From assembly GCA_025351455.1 (NCBI GenBank), contig JANXVW010000217.1:1-33591 (forward strand): a stretch of 33,591 bases of DNA, in the 5' to 3' direction. Each line of letters begins with the position of its first letter. Within the stretch, counting starts at the first letter, position 1. Below the pieces are notes generated by a model. That model did not search any database and was not told the DNA's origin. It worked only from the letters and a program-made list of their open reading frames with translations. Positions 1 to 9,219 of this stretch are shown piece after piece. This DNA comes from Betaproteobacteria bacterium (lineage in GTDB: Bacteria; Pseudomonadota; Gammaproteobacteria; Burkholderiales; JACQAP01). A program made the translations under genes and the position numbers.

Positions 1-3000
1 CGATGTTGCCGACGAAGCTGCGGTCGCCGGAGCGCTCCGGTACAAATCCGGGCGCTTCGTCGCAGCACCAGATGACGACGTCCGCCGCGGCCTCGATTTC
101 GGCGACTTTGTAACGGTCGATGATTTTCTTGTAGCCGGCAAAATACAGCACGCGCGACCCCGCGGCACGCAACGCCTGCCCGATGGAAAACAGCACGGCA
201 TTGCCCAGGCCGCCGCCAACCAGCGTGACGGTCTCGTTGGCGTGGATTTCAGTCGGCGAGCCGGTGGGACCCATGAGGATGACGGGTTCGCCGGGCTTGA
301 GCAATGCGCACAAGTCCGAAGACCCGCCCATTTCCAGCACGATGGTCGAGACCAGGCCTCGGTCGCGATCCACCCAGGCGCCGGTCAGCGCCAGGCCTTC
401 CATGGCCAGGCGCGTCCCGTCCACCGATCTGGCCAGCGATTCGAAATTCTGCAGGCGATAGAACTGTCCGGGCCGGAATTTCCTGGCTGCCTGCGGCGCG
501 CGCACGACCACCTCGACAATGTTCGGGGTGAGGCGGATGACTTCATGCACCGTGGCGCGTAATTCGCCGTTAAGGCGCGCAAAGAATTCGGCATCACTCG
601 CCGTGGATGCCGGCTCTACCTTCCCCAGCACGCTGCTGATCACCGGGTAGCCCAGCTTGGCGCTGCCCATGGCTTTCACCACGTTGCCGAAGAAGGAGGG
701 ATGCAGGTCGCCGAAGAAACTCACGAAGCGGCCATCCGCGCGGCGCGACAACAGAACCTGCGGTGTCGCCGGCTTGGCGCTGCGCTCCGGCTTGACCGGA
801 TTGCCTGATTCGTCGCAGGCCTGGAAATAGCGGCCGTCCAGCGCGAAGTTGCGCGCGTCTTCGCGCGCGAGCACCGTGTTGGGTTGCGTGCCCGCGGCGA
901 CCAGCACGGTACGCGCGGGCAGGGTGACATCGAATTTATCGGCGTTCGGCCTGATGCCGGTCACCGTCAGACCGCTGGTGTAGCCGAACTCGTCGACCAC
1001 AACCGCGGCTGGTGTGAGGTTCTCGGCAAAGCGGATGCCTTCTTCCAGCGCCTTTTCGATTTCCTCGTGGTTCAGCGTATACGAGGGACTGTCGATCATG
1101 CGCTTGCGGTAGGCCAGCGTGACGCCACCCCAGGATTTCAGCAACTCGAGGACACGCGGTTCGCGACCGGCATCGGCCGCACTGGCGCGCTCGGCGCGGA
1201 TGGTCCGCGCATGCGCGAGGAACTCGTCCGCGATCTGCCGCTCGGGTAATGTCCAGGCGGCGCGCACTTTGTCTTCATTGCCTTCCGTGCACAGCGTCTC
1301 GTAGCGGCGCAGGAATTTTTCCACCTGCAACGGGTAGTACGCCAGCGATTCAGTCGCGGTATCGACCGCCGTCAGGCCGCCACCGATCACGACCACCGGC
1401 AGCCGCAATTGCATGTTGGCAATGGAATCGTTTTTCGCCGCACCGGTGAGCTGCAGCGCCATCAGGAAGTCGGAAGCGGTGCGCACGCCGGGAGCAAGGC
1501 CATTGGGGATGTCGAGTACGGTTGGCCGGCCGGCGCCGGCTGCCAGCACGATGTGATCGAAGCCGAGCGCGAAAGCGTCGTCGACTTCCAGCGTGCCGCC
1601 GAAGCGCACGCCGCCGAACAGGGCGAACTCCGCGCGACGCTGCAATAGCAGGCGGATCACCTTCAGGAAATTCTTGTCCCAGCGCACCGTGATGCCGTAC
1701 TCGGCAACGCCGCCAAAGCCAGCCATGATGCGGTCGTCCAGGGATTCGTAAAGCGATTCGACGTCGTGGATGGGTTCAAAGGCGACGCGAGTGCCTGCCG
1801 CATCGACGCCGGAGAGCTGCGCCGGCAGCGGTTCGATCTTGAGTCCGTCCACGCCCACCACGCTATGGCCGTCATTCATCAGGTGGTGGGCGACTGTGAA
1901 ACCTGCAGGACCCATTCCAGCGATCAGCACGCGGCGGCCGCTCGGCGCATGCGGGAAAGGCCGCTTCAGGTCGAGAGGATTCCAGCGCGTGAGCAGCGAG
2001 TAGACCTCGAAGCCCCAGGGCAAATCCAGAACATCCTTCAGGGTGCGCGTCTCGGCCTGCGGAATATTGACCGGCTCCTGCTTCTGGTAGATGCAGGATT
2101 TCATGCAATCGTTGCAGATGCGATGGCCGGTCGCCGCCGCCATCGGGTTGTCCAGCGTGATCATCGCCAGCGCGCCAACCGACACGCCTTCGGACTTCAG
2201 TTTCTGGAATTCGGAAATGCGTTCTTCCAGCGGACAGCCGGCGAGCGGCACACCGAACACGGTTTTTTTGAACGCGGGCCTGGCTTCCGGCGACGCGGGC
2301 TTTTCCTTCAATCCATGCGAGCAGGAATCCTTTTCCTGTTCATGGCACCAGATGCAGTAGTTGGTTTCGTTCAGGGCCCCCACCAGGTCGGTGCCGGAAT
2401 CGGTCAGCGCGAAGCCGTGGCGCCGGCGAATGTGCGAGAGCGTATGGACCGTAACGCCATGCTCGTCATGGGTCTGCGCCGGAACCAGATGCTGGAAGTC
2501 GAGTTTCTTCGGCAACTTGAACAGCACGCCCGCATGATGCTTGTGCCGCCCGTCGTGCGTATGCACCGCCCAGGCCGCATAGCGCATCGCCGTATCGAGC
2601 TTGTCCACATTGGCGGCTTCGTCCTTCTGCCACCTGGTGACGTGGCTCGCGAACTCCAGTTCGCTGAATTCCGTATCGAACCATGCAGCGAGTTGCGCTT
2701 CGAGGCGGCTGCCATCGAAGCCCGCGGCAGCCTCGGCTTTGTAGGTGTTGACGGCCTTGCGCTGCACGAACAGCCGCTTGCAGGAATACAGTGGGGCGAG
2801 TTCGACATGGCGCGCGGCCAGCGCATCGACTTCGTCTTCAATGGCGAACAGGCGGGCAACGAAATCGTCGAGATGGCTGGCCACGGCGATCAGAAATTCC
2901 GATTCCTGTTTTGGCGGCAGCTTGTCCTGAGCGCTGCGCAATTGTTGCAGGCGCTCTTTTAGAACCGGGTCTGCTTCACCCAGAAATTGCAGAAAGGCGG

Positions 3001-3094
3001 CATCCACCCGCAGCAGGCCATCGCGACGGTAGAGATCCTCGAAACATAAATCGAACTGGAGCTTCAATTGCGGGAGGTCGGCACGGATATTCAT
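1..3094 (-). CDS. Large multidomain FAD/Fe-S pyridine-nucleotide oxidoreductase (3' end off window)
   Basis: An open frame runs on the minus strand from ATG at 3094 to the window edge without a stop, giving 1031 codons of a longer protein. The first ~240 residues match no domain I recognise. Next come cysteine motifs YCIWC (C247, C250) and CNDCMKSC (C327, C330, C334), which resemble the Fe-S segment of the glutamate synthase small subunit. A dinucleotide-binding stretch VLIAGMGPAGF follows near residue 390, and a second one (VVVIGGGLTAVD) lies further on. Near the visible C-end a segment resembles a ferredoxin-reductase/PyrK-type FAD and NAD domain (FRPGQFYRL, then VTLVGGGLGNAVL). I infer a soluble flavin/Fe-S electron-transfer enzyme combining GltD-like and PyrK-like modules. 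The substrate is unknown. It lies 96 bp downstream of pyrD, but a class 2 PyrD needs no PyrK partner, so a functional link is only a guess. Confidence 0.8.
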   Translation of the reverse strand, partial: MNIRADLPQLKLQFDLCFEDLYRRDGLLRVDAAFLQFLGEADPVLKERLQQLRSAQDKLPPKQESEFLIAVASHLDDFVARLFAIEDEVDALAARHVELAPLYSCKRLFVQRKAVNTYKAEAAAGFDGSRLEAQLAAWFDTEFSELEFASHVTRWQKDEAANVDKLDTAMRYAAWAVHTHDGRHKHHAGVLFKLPKKLDFQHLVPAQTHDEHGVTVHTLSHIRRRHGFALTDSGTDLVGALNETNYCIWCHEQEKDSCSHGLKEKPASPEARPAFKKTVFGVPLAGCPLEERISEFQKLKSEGVSVGALAMITLDNPMAAATGHRICNDCMKSCIYQKQEPVNIPQAETRTLKDVLDLPWGFEVYSLLTRWNPLDLKRPFPHAPSGRRVLIAGMGPAGFTVAHHLMNDGHSVVGVDGLKIEPLPAQLSGVDAAGTRVAFEPIHDVESLYESLDDRIMAGFGGVAEYGITVRWDKNFLKVIRLLLQRRAEFALFGGVRFGGTLEVDDAFALGFDHIVLAAGAGRPTVLDIPNGLAPGVRTASDFLMALQLTGAAKNDSIANMQLRLPVVVIGGGLTAVDTATESLAYYPLQVEKFLRRYETLCTEGNEDKVRAAWTLPERQIADEFLAHARTIRAERASAADAGREPRVLELLKSWGGVTLAYRKRMIDSPSYTLNHEEIEKALEEGIRFAENLTPAAVVVDEFGYTSGLTVTGIRPNADKFDVTLPARTVLVAAGTQPNTVLAREDARNFALDGRYFQACDESGNPVKPERSAKPATPQVLLSRRADGRFVSFFGDLHPSFFGNVVKAMGSAKLGYPVISSVLGKVEPASTASDAEFFARLNGELRATVHEVIRLTPNIVEVVVRAPQAARKFRPGQFYRLQNFESLARSVDGTRLAMEGLALTGAWVDRDRGLVSTIVLEMGGSSDLCALLKPGEPVILMGPTGSPTEIHANETVTLVGGGLGNAVLFSIGQALRAAGSRVLYFAGYKKIIDRYKVAEIEAAADVVIWCCDEAPGFVPERSGDRSFVGNI

Positions 3095-3133
3095 GCGGCT
3101 TTGGTCAGGGAAACAGCTCGGACAAAGCCGTGG

Positions 3134-3139
3134 ATTATA
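3134..3139 (-). promoter_or_regulatory. Possible -10 box (TATAAT) before the FAD oxidoreductase
   Basis: The 96-bp gap between pyrD and the oxidoreductase contains a perfect minus-strand TATAAT, 39 nt upstream of the ATG. No good -35 box sits at 17 bp; a TTGCAT lies 21 bp upstream. The gene may therefore have its own promoter in addition to read-through from pyrD. Confidence 0.35.
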
Positions 3140-3190
3140 ACGCCCCACGCTCGATATCTTATGCAAGCTGGGACTAAGGAAATAACGCAG

Positions 3191-4222
3191 TCAGGCTTTT
3201 GCAGGTAATTCCGCCAGCGCTTCGGCAACTTTGCCGATCAAGGCGGGACCGCCATACACCAGCCCGCTATAGAGCTGCACCAGACTCGCGCCAGCCGCCA
3301 TTTTTTCGCGTGCGTTCGCTGCCGACAGGATGCCGCCGGCGGCGATGATCGGAAGCCGGCCCGCAAGGGCCACGGCCAATTGCTTGACGACCAGCGTGGA
3401 GCGCGCCGTCAGCGGTGCACCGCTCAATCCGCCCGCCTGATCCGCATCCGGCAGGCCTGCGACGCCGTGCCGGTCGATCGTCGTGTTAGTGGCAATGACC
3501 GCGTCGATGCCATATTCGGTAAACAACGCTGCCATGCCGGCAATATCGGCCTCGGTCAGGTCGGGCGCGATCTTGACGGCCAACGCAACGCGTTTGCCGT
3601 GCTGATCGGCCAGTTTGCGGCGTTCCCCGGCGAGTGCGGCCAGCAGGCGGTCGAGTTCTCCGGCCTGTTGCAACTGGCGCAGATTGGCCGTATTCGGCGA
3701 CGAAATGTTGACCGTAATGTAGCTCGCCGCGCCATAGACCCTGCGCATGCAATACAGGTAGTCGTCCGCCGCGCGTTCGATGGGCGTATCGAAATTCTTG
3801 CCGATGTTGATGCCGAGGATGCCGCGATAGCGCGCGCGCGATACATTCATCACCAGGCGTTCCACGCCTTCGTTGTTGAAGCCCATGCGGTTGATGATCG
3901 CGTTTGCCGGCGCAAGTCGGAACATGCGCGGCTGCGGATTACCGGGCTGCGGCCGCGGCGTGACGGTGCCGATCTCGATGAAGCCGAATCCGAGCGCGCC
4001 AAGCGCATCGATATGATCGCCATTCTTGTCCAGCCCGGCGGCAAGCCCCACCGGGTTGGGGAATTCCAGGCCCATGACCGTGCGCGGCGAAGACGCAGGC
4101 CGGCCCGCAACCAGTCCGCTCAATCCGGCGCGATGCGCAAGATCGAGTGCGTGCAATGCGGCGCGGTGCGCGAGTTCCGGGTTGAGCTTGAACAGGAAGG
4201 GTCGGACGAGGCGATAAAGCAT
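3191..4222 (-). CDS. pyrD: Dihydroorotate dehydrogenase (quinone), class 2
   Basis: This 343-residue protein is the membrane-associated quinone-dependent dihydroorotate dehydrogenase, which oxidises dihydroorotate to orotate in de novo pyrimidine synthesis. The sequence shows the class 2 N-terminal helical extension ([17 protein letters not shown]), the substrate loop RMGFNNEG near 113-119, and NISSPNT at 172-178. S175 there is at the position of the catalytic serine of class 2 enzymes. The C-terminal FMN phosphate-binding region reads AAGGIL...[16 protein letters not shown]. Length and start fit the family (about 336 residues in E. coli). It is co-directional with the oxidoreductase downstream and with bpt upstream (50-bp gap). 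Confidence 0.97.
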   Translation of the reverse strand: MLYRLVRPFLFKLNPELAHRAALHALDLAHRAGLSGLVAGRPASSPRTVMGLEFPNPVGLAAGLDKNGDHIDALGALGFGFIEIGTVTPRPQPGNPQPRMFRLAPANAIINRMGFNNEGVERLVMNVSRARYRGILGINIGKNFDTPIERAADDYLYCMRRVYGAASYITVNISSPNTANLRQLQQAGELDRLLAALAGERRKLADQHGKRVALAVKIAPDLTEADIAGMAALFTEYGIDAVIATNTTIDRHGVAGLPDADQAGGLSGAPLTARSTLVVKQLAVALAGRLPIIAAGGILSAANAREKMAAGASLVQLYSGLVYGGPALIGKVAEALAELPAKA

Positions 4223-4272
4223 TCAGGGTCGCGTGCCAGTGCGCGCCGTTGCGGGAACCGCGATGCGAAATG

Positions 4273-5022
4273 TCAAACCGCCTCGGGAGGCGAGGCGTCG
4301 CGGGCTAGTCGCCGCCACTGGCCGTTTATCAGACCTTCCAGCGGCTGGAAGTTGATCTTGTAGGCCATTTTACGGCTCTGCGCGATCCAGTAACCGAGAT
4401 AGAGGTAGGGCAGGCCCAGCCGCCGGCACAGCTCGATCTGCCAGACGACATTGAAGGTGCCGAGGCTGGCGCCGGCGACCTCGGGTTCGAAAAACGTATA
4501 GACCGATGACAGGCCATCTTCGAGCCGGTCGACGATGCTGACCATGCGCAGCCTGCCCTCCTCGCGGAACTCGACCAGGCTTGAGCGCACATTGCTTTGC
4601 AGGAGGAAATGCCGGTATTGCTCGCGGCTGTCGTGGTCCATCCCGCCGCCGCTGTGGCGATGCGATTGGTAGCGCAGGTATAACGCGTAGTGCTCCGGGT
4701 GGTACTTGAGTTCGAGCATGCGTGCCTCCAGCCGGTCATGGCGCGCATGGGCGCGGCGCTGCGAACGGTTGGCGACAAAGTCCGCAGTGACGATGCGCAC
4801 CGGCACGCAAGCTCGGCAATGATCGCAATAGGGACGGTAGGTAAAGGCGCCGCTGCGGCGGAAGCCGACCTTGACGAGCTCGCTGTAGACCTGGCTGTCG
4901 ATGGCATGGCTCGGCGTCGCGACCTGCGAGCGCGCAAGCTTGTCGGGCAGGTAGCTGCACGGGTAGGGCGCCGTCGCGTAGAACTGCAATACCGAGAAGG
5001 GCAGGTCGTTGAGCTGAGTCAT
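4273..5022 (-). CDS. bpt: Aspartate/glutamate leucyltransferase Bpt (N-degron pathway)
   Basis: This 249-residue protein belongs to the Ate1-like bacterial family that moves leucine from Leu-tRNA onto N-terminal Asp or Glu, marking proteins for ClpS/ClpAP. The N-terminal domain has the family's cysteines C22 ([10 protein letters not shown]) and C66, C69, C72 ([13 protein letters not shown]), followed by the GNAT-like C-terminal part ([30 protein letters not shown]). The reading frame stays open upstream to 5430, but the family start [10 protein letters not shown] fixes the ATG at 5022. It begins 11 bp after the aat stop, so the two are almost certainly co-transcribed. Confidence 0.95.
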   Translation of the reverse strand: MTQLNDLPFSVLQFYATAPYPCSYLPDKLARSQVATPSHAIDSQVYSELVKVGFRRSGAFTYRPYCDHCRACVPVRIVTADFVANRSQRRAHARHDRLEARMLELKYHPEHYALYLRYQSHRHSGGGMDHDSREQYRHFLLQSNVRSSLVEFREEGRLRMVSIVDRLEDGLSSVYTFFEPEVAGASLGTFNVVWQIELCRRLGLPYLYLGYWIAQSRKMAYKINFQPLEGLINGQWRRLARDASPPEAV

Positions 5023-5033
5023 CGCCGGTTTGT

Positions 5034-5726
5034 TTATCGCACTGGCGCCAGGTGCCAGTGCGCCGGAACCGGGGGATAGTGTATCAATTCCCGCAGCCGG
5101 CGCGTGAAATCGGTACGCGCTATTTCGCGCGCCCCGAAAGAGGCAAGGTGGCCCGTATTCATCTGGCAGTCCACCAGACCGAAACCCCAGCGCTCGAGCT
5201 GGCGCACCAGCGTGAACAGCGCGACCTTGGAGGCGTCGGTGGCGCGCATGAACATGGATTCGCCGAAGAAGGCGCGCCCCAGGGCCACACCGTACAGGCC
5301 GCCGACCAGTTCGCCATCCAGCCAGGTTTCCACGCTGTGCGCGATGCCCGCCCGGTGCAATCCGCAATAGGCTTCGACCATGGGTGCAGTGATCCAGGTG
5401 CCGGCCTGATCCCGCCGTGGCATGCGGCAATTCTGCATTACGTCGCGAAATACGGTGTCGGCGCGGACTTCGAAGCGGGTCGTGCGCAGGGTCTTGGCCA
5501 GCGACCGTGAAACTTTCAGCTCGTCAGGGAACAGCACCATGCGCGGGTCGGGACTCCACCAGAGTATCGGCTGGCCTTCGCTGAACCAGGGGAAAATGCC
5601 GCTGCCGTAGGCTTCGACCAGCCGTGCCGCCGAAAGGTCACCGCCCGCGGCAAGCAGGCCATTGGGCTCCGCGGCGGCCTGTTCGACCGGCGGGAAATCC
5701 TCGTCCTCCCCGAGCCAGGGAATCAA
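5034..5726 (-). CDS. aat: Leucyl/phenylalanyl-tRNA--protein transferase
   Basis: Aat attaches Leu or Phe from tRNA to N-terminal Lys or Arg of proteins, creating primary N-degrons. Diagnostic stretches are [31 protein letters not shown] and [18 protein letters not shown], plus the C-terminal [14 protein letters not shown]. Length is 230 residues, as usual for the family. The start is a TTG at 5726 (reading [11 protein letters not shown]). There is no ATG nearby in frame and no clear Shine-Dalgarno sequence, so the start could lie a few codons upstream in the 34-bp gap after sodC. The gene lies between sodC and bpt on the same strand. Confidence 0.94.
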   Translation of the reverse strand: MIPWLGEDEDFPPVEQAAAEPNGLLAAGGDLSAARLVEAYGSGIFPWFSEGQPILWWSPDPRMVLFPDELKVSRSLAKTLRTTRFEVRADTVFRDVMQNCRMPRRDQAGTWITAPMVEAYCGLHRAGIAHSVETWLDGELVGGLYGVALGRAFFGESMFMRATDASKVALFTLVRQLERWGFGLVDCQMNTGHLASFGAREIARTDFTRRLRELIHYPPVPAHWHLAPVR

Positions 5727-5760
5727 CTGACGTTCGTTGGCCGGCCGCTGCCCGCGAAGC

Positions 5761-6303
5761 TCAGAAGAACTTGTCCGGATTCTTGCTGATCAGACCGCAG
5801 GCCACGCGCGCGCCGGAATTGCCGGCCGGCTGGGACTTCAGGTCATCCGCGCCGGCGTGCACGATCACGGCCCGGCCGGTGACGCTGTTGGGCTCGGTGC
5901 CCAGCGAAATGCCGCCGACTTCGACCGACATCTGCGCGTACCCGTTTGCATCGGCCTTCAGGTTGCCAAGGTCGCCGCCATGGCGCGTTGTGCCGGCGGG
6001 CCCGCCGTGCAGGGATGAGGAAGGATTGAAATGGCCGCCGGCGCTGGAACCGTCCGCAGCACTGCAATTGCCCTTCTCGTGGACATGGATGCCATTTGTG
6101 CCATTGGGCTTGAGGCCGTTAATCTTGGCTTCGACCAGCACCATGTCGCCCTTCTGGGTGAAGTTGACGGTGCCGCTGACCGAATTGCCCTTGGTTGGGG
6201 CCAGAATCGCGGTTGCGGACTGTTTCTTGCTGAAGATATTGCTGTTGCCGCTGCAAGCCGCCAGCAATGCACAGCCAACGATCAAAATCCAGACGGATTT
6301 CAT
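5761..6303 (-). CDS. sodC: Cu,Zn superoxide dismutase, predicted lipoprotein
   Basis: A 180-residue periplasm-facing Cu,Zn SOD that converts superoxide to peroxide and oxygen. The N-terminus is a lipoprotein signal ending in LLAAC (lipid-accepting C17), so it is probably anchored to a membrane. Metal ligands are all visible: H73 and H75 (GIHVHEKG), H91 (GGHFNP), H99, H108 and D111 (RHGGDLGN), and H149 (VIVHAGADD). C80 and C169 are placed to form the conserved disulfide. The ATG at 6303 faces the divergent methyltransferase across 166 bp, which probably holds promoters for both. It is followed at 34 bp by aat. Confidence 0.96.
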   Translation of the reverse strand: MKSVWILIVGCALLAACSGNSNIFSKKQSATAILAPTKGNSVSGTVNFTQKGDMVLVEAKINGLKPNGTNGIHVHEKGNCSAADGSSAGGHFNPSSSLHGGPAGTTRHGGDLGNLKADANGYAQMSVEVGGISLGTEPNSVTGRAVIVHAGADDLKSQPAGNSGARVACGLISKNPDKFF

Positions 6304-6469
6304 TGCGTTCTCCCGATTGATGCCGAGGCGTGGTGCGCCGAAAACAGGGCGTTATTTAGCACTCGCCTTCCGAGGTGTCAAATCAATACCGAGCGCAAGC
6401 ATCGCCGGCCGCTCAGCGCAGTACCGTAAAATCCACCCGCCAAAGGCAAACACGGATGATTTCAGCCCG

Positions 6470-7024
6470 ATGACCTCCGTTTCGACACTGGTTCGCGCGC
6501 ACGGCCCCGACTCGCCTTCGGAGTGGGCTGCACGCTGGGCCCACGCTATTGCGCCACACGGCGCGGTGCTCGATCTTGCCTGTGGCAGTGGCCGCCACAG
6601 CCGCTTTCTCGCCGGATTGGATTTCCAGGTTTGCGCCGTCGATTGCGACCAGCGGGCGCTCGATGCCCTGGGCGGCGTAACGGGCCTTACAGTGCGCCAC
6701 GCCGACCTGGAAAGCGGCGCCTGGCCGCTCGACGGTTTGCAATTCGACGGCATCGTTGTCACCAACTATCTGCACCGGCCGCTGTTTCCCCGCATTCTCG
6801 ACGCCCTGGCACCTGACGGCGTGCTCATCTACGAAACCTTCGCCGCCGGCAACGAACGCTTTGGCAGGCCGTCGAATCCGGATTTCCTGCTGCAGCCGGG
6901 CGAACTGCTTGACGTCGTTCGCGGCCGCCTGCGTGTAGTCGCGTTCGAAGAGCTGGAAGTTGCGCCGCCAAGACCGGCATGCATTCAACGCATCTGTGCC
7001 TGCGCCTTGCCCGCGCGAGTGTGA
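6470..7024 (+). CDS. Class I SAM-dependent methyltransferase (TehB-like)
   Basis: A 184-residue Rossmann-fold methyltransferase. Motif I is VLDLACGSGRHSRFL near residues 34-48, followed by the acidic end of strand 2 (CAVDCD), HADLE, and a motif IV-like stretch DGIVVTNYLHRPLFP. The frame is open far upstream (from 5624), antisense to aat and sodC. I chose the ATG at 6470 because it precedes the fold and lies outside the oppositely oriented sodC. The substrate cannot be read from the sequence; TehB-like small-molecule methylation is the closest family. It is divergent from sodC and 58 bp upstream of dapA. Confidence 0.82.
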   Translation: MTSVSTLVRAHGPDSPSEWAARWAHAIAPHGAVLDLACGSGRHSRFLAGLDFQVCAVDCDQRALDALGGVTGLTVRHADLESGAWPLDGLQFDGIVVTNYLHRPLFPRILDALAPDGVLIYETFAAGNERFGRPSNPDFLLQPGELLDVVRGRLRVVAFEELEVAPPRPACIQRICACALPARV

Positions 7025-7082
7025 TGCGCATGCGACAGGAGGAATCGGTTAAAATCCGGCTTTCTTGTTGAGGAAAGCCGCC

Positions 7083-7988
7083 ATGCTAAAGGGCAGCCTC
7101 GTCGCCATCGTCACCCCCATGTTCGAGGACGGCAGTCTGGATCTGCCAGGATTGCGTGCCTTGATCGACTTTCACATCCATGAAGGCACCAACGGGATCG
7201 TCATCGTCGGCACCACCGGCGAATCGCCGACCGTGGATTTCGAAGAGCATTGCCTGCTGATCCGTATTGCAGTTGAACATGCGGCCGGACGCGTGCCTGT
7301 CATCGCAGGCACCGGCGCGAATTCCACCCGCGAGGCGATTGAACTGTCCGCTTACGCCAAGCAGGCCGGCGCCGGCATGGGCCTGTCGGTCGTGCCTTAC
7401 TACAACAAGCCGGCCCAGGAGGGCCTGTACCGCCATTTCCGCGCCATCGCCGAGGCGGTGGATATGCCGCAGATCCTGTACAACGTGCCCGGGCGCACCG
7501 TTGCTGACATGCAAAACGACACGGCAATGCGGCTCGCACAGGTGCCCAACATCGTCGGTATCAAGGATGCCACCGGCAACATGGAGCGCGGGGCGGAACT
7601 GCTGCGCCGGGCGCCGAAGAATTTCGCCGTCTACAGCGGCGACGACGGCACCGGACTGGCGCTGCTGATGCTGGGTGCGCATGGCGTGATTTCCGTCACT
7701 GCCAATGTCGCGCCGCGCCTGATGCAGGAAATGTGTGCCGCGGTTTTTGCCGGAGATTTTGCCCGGGCAAGGGCGCACAACAACAAGCTGCTCGGGCTGC
7801 ATCGCCACCTGTTCGTCGAGGCCAATCCGATACCGGTCAAGTGGGTGCTGCAGCAGATGGGCCTGATGGAAGGAGGCATCCGGCTGCCGCTGACGCCGCT
7901 GTCGTCTTCTTTCCATGATCTGCTGCGCGGCGCGATGGAGCAGGCCGACATCAAGACCGCCGTTTCGATGTCCGCCATGTCCAAGTGA
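7083..7988 (+). CDS. dapA: 4-hydroxy-tetrahydrodipicolinate synthase
   Basis: DapA condenses pyruvate with aspartate semialdehyde, the first committed step of lysine and diaminopimelate synthesis. The 301-residue sequence has GTTGESPT at 43-50, the Schiff-base lysine K161 in GIKDATGN, and the catalytic Y133 and R138 in LYNVPGR, all at E. coli numbering. The start at 7083 is supported by a GAGGAAAG ribosome site at 7069-7076; an in-frame upstream start at 7065 lies ahead of this site and is not used. The C-terminus is about 10 residues longer than E. coli DapA. It begins the conserved order dapA, bamC, MBL hydrolase. Confidence 0.97.
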   Translation: MLKGSLVAIVTPMFEDGSLDLPGLRALIDFHIHEGTNGIVIVGTTGESPTVDFEEHCLLIRIAVEHAAGRVPVIAGTGANSTREAIELSAYAKQAGAGMGLSVVPYYNKPAQEGLYRHFRAIAEAVDMPQILYNVPGRTVADMQNDTAMRLAQVPNIVGIKDATGNMERGAELLRRAPKNFAVYSGDDGTGLALLMLGAHGVISVTANVAPRLMQEMCAAVFAGDFARARAHNNKLLGLHRHLFVEANPIPVKWVLQQMGLMEGGIRLPLTPLSSSFHDLLRGAMEQADIKTAVSMSAMSK

Positions 7989-8053
7989 AGCCGTAGCCAA
8001 GTGAACCCGTTGCGACCAGGATGGTCGCAGCCTAGATTGGAAGATTCCCACGC

Positions 8054-9184
8054 ATGAATTCATCGCAGTTACTGGCCGCCGCAATGACGGCGGTGCTCGC
8101 ACTGGCCGGTTGCTCGGGTACCTTGCTCGAAGGCAAGAAGATCGACTACAAATCGGCAGGCAACGTCAAACCGCTCGATGTCCCGAAAGACCTGTCGACG
8201 CCGCCGACCAGTGATCGCTACAACATTCCGGAAGCGAGTTCGGGGTCGGCAACGGCTTCCGAGTATGCAGCCGAGGGGCAAGGAAAGGGTTCCAGCGCGA
8301 CACCGGGTCCGACGCCCGTGCTGCCGCAGCAGGACAAGATCCGTTTTGAGCGCGCCGGCAGCCAACGCTGGCTGGTGGTCGATGCGGAGCCGGAGGCGTT
8401 GTGGCCTGTCATCAAGGAATTCTGGCAGGACAACGGTTTCCTGATCGATATCGAGTCGCAGCAGACCGGAATCATGGAAACCGATTGGGCGGAGAACCGC
8501 GCCAAGATTCCGGGCAGTACGATACGCAATCTGCTGACCAGGTTCCTGGACAGCGCTTATTCCTACCCGGAACGCGATAAATTCCGCACGCGTCTAGAGC
8601 GTAGCCCGAATCCCGGTTCGACAGAGGTCTACATCAGCCATCAGGGCATGGCGGAGATCAATATCTCCAAAGACCGCTACACGGAGAAAACCGTCTGGCA
8701 GGTCAGGCCCGTCGATCCGGATCTCGAGGCGGCGATGCTGTCGCGCATGGCGATCCGGCTGGGCGCACGCGACGAACAGATGCAGGCCCAGGCGAAAGCA
8801 CCGGAACAACCGAAAGCGACCATTTCCAAAAACGGCGAACTGCCGGAAGCGCTGTTGCTGGTGGACAGTTTCGATCGTGCCTGGCGGCGCGTCGGCCTTG
8901 CGCTGGATCGCGTCGGATTTACCGTTGAGGATCGCGACCGCTCGAACGGGCTGTATTACGTACGCTATGTCGATGCCGATGCGGCAGACAAGGCGGAGAA
9001 GGGGTTCTGGTCGAAGCTGGCGTTCTGGAGCAGCGACAAAGCGAAGAAAGACGAGCAGTATCGCATCAGTGTGGCCGGTGCGACCCAGGGCACGGAGGTC
9101 AAGGTGCTCGATGGCAAAGGCGTGAAATCCAGTTCGCCGACGGCAGGACGCATCCTCTCGCTGCTGCAACAGGAGTTGAAATAG
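8054..9184 (+). CDS. bamC: Outer-membrane assembly lipoprotein BamC
   Basis: A 376-residue lipoprotein with a signal peptide and lipobox LALAGC (C20). It is followed by the unstructured N-terminal tail typical of BamC (YKSAGNVKPLDVPKDLSTPP), which in E. coli contacts BamD. Two helix-grip domains follow, the second beginning near LLLVDSFDRAWRRVGLALDR. BamC is an accessory part of the BAM complex that inserts beta-barrel proteins into the outer membrane. Position directly after dapA (65-bp gap) matches E. coli dapA-bamC (formerly nlpB). Confidence 0.94.
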   Translation: MNSSQLLAAAMTAVLALAGCSGTLLEGKKIDYKSAGNVKPLDVPKDLSTPPTSDRYNIPEASSGSATASEYAAEGQGKGSSATPGPTPVLPQQDKIRFERAGSQRWLVVDAEPEALWPVIKEFWQDNGFLIDIESQQTGIMETDWAENRAKIPGSTIRNLLTRFLDSAYSYPERDKFRTRLERSPNPGSTEVYISHQGMAEINISKDRYTEKTVWQVRPVDPDLEAAMLSRMAIRLGARDEQMQAQAKAPEQPKATISKNGELPEALLLVDSFDRAWRRVGLALDRVGFTVEDRDRSNGLYYVRYVDADAADKAEKGFWSKLAFWSSDKAKKDEQYRISVAGATQGTEVKVLDGKGVKSSSPTAGRILSLLQQELK

Positions 9185-9219
9185 TCATCGATCCGCTGCA
9201 GACGAGATCCGCATTCTGA

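Noticed and set aside
1766-2962. 398-residue plus-strand open frame
   Set aside because: It is antisense to the FAD oxidoreductase, whose frame carries clear cysteine and nucleotide-binding motifs. Long antisense frames are expected in GC-rich DNA.
5023-5430. N-terminal extension of the bpt frame
   Set aside because: The extension overlaps aat in another frame and has no family similarity; the Bpt N-terminus starts at 5022.
5624-6469. Long N-terminal extension of the methyltransferase frame
   Set aside because: It is antisense to aat and sodC and lacks recognisable sequence; the fold begins just after 6470.
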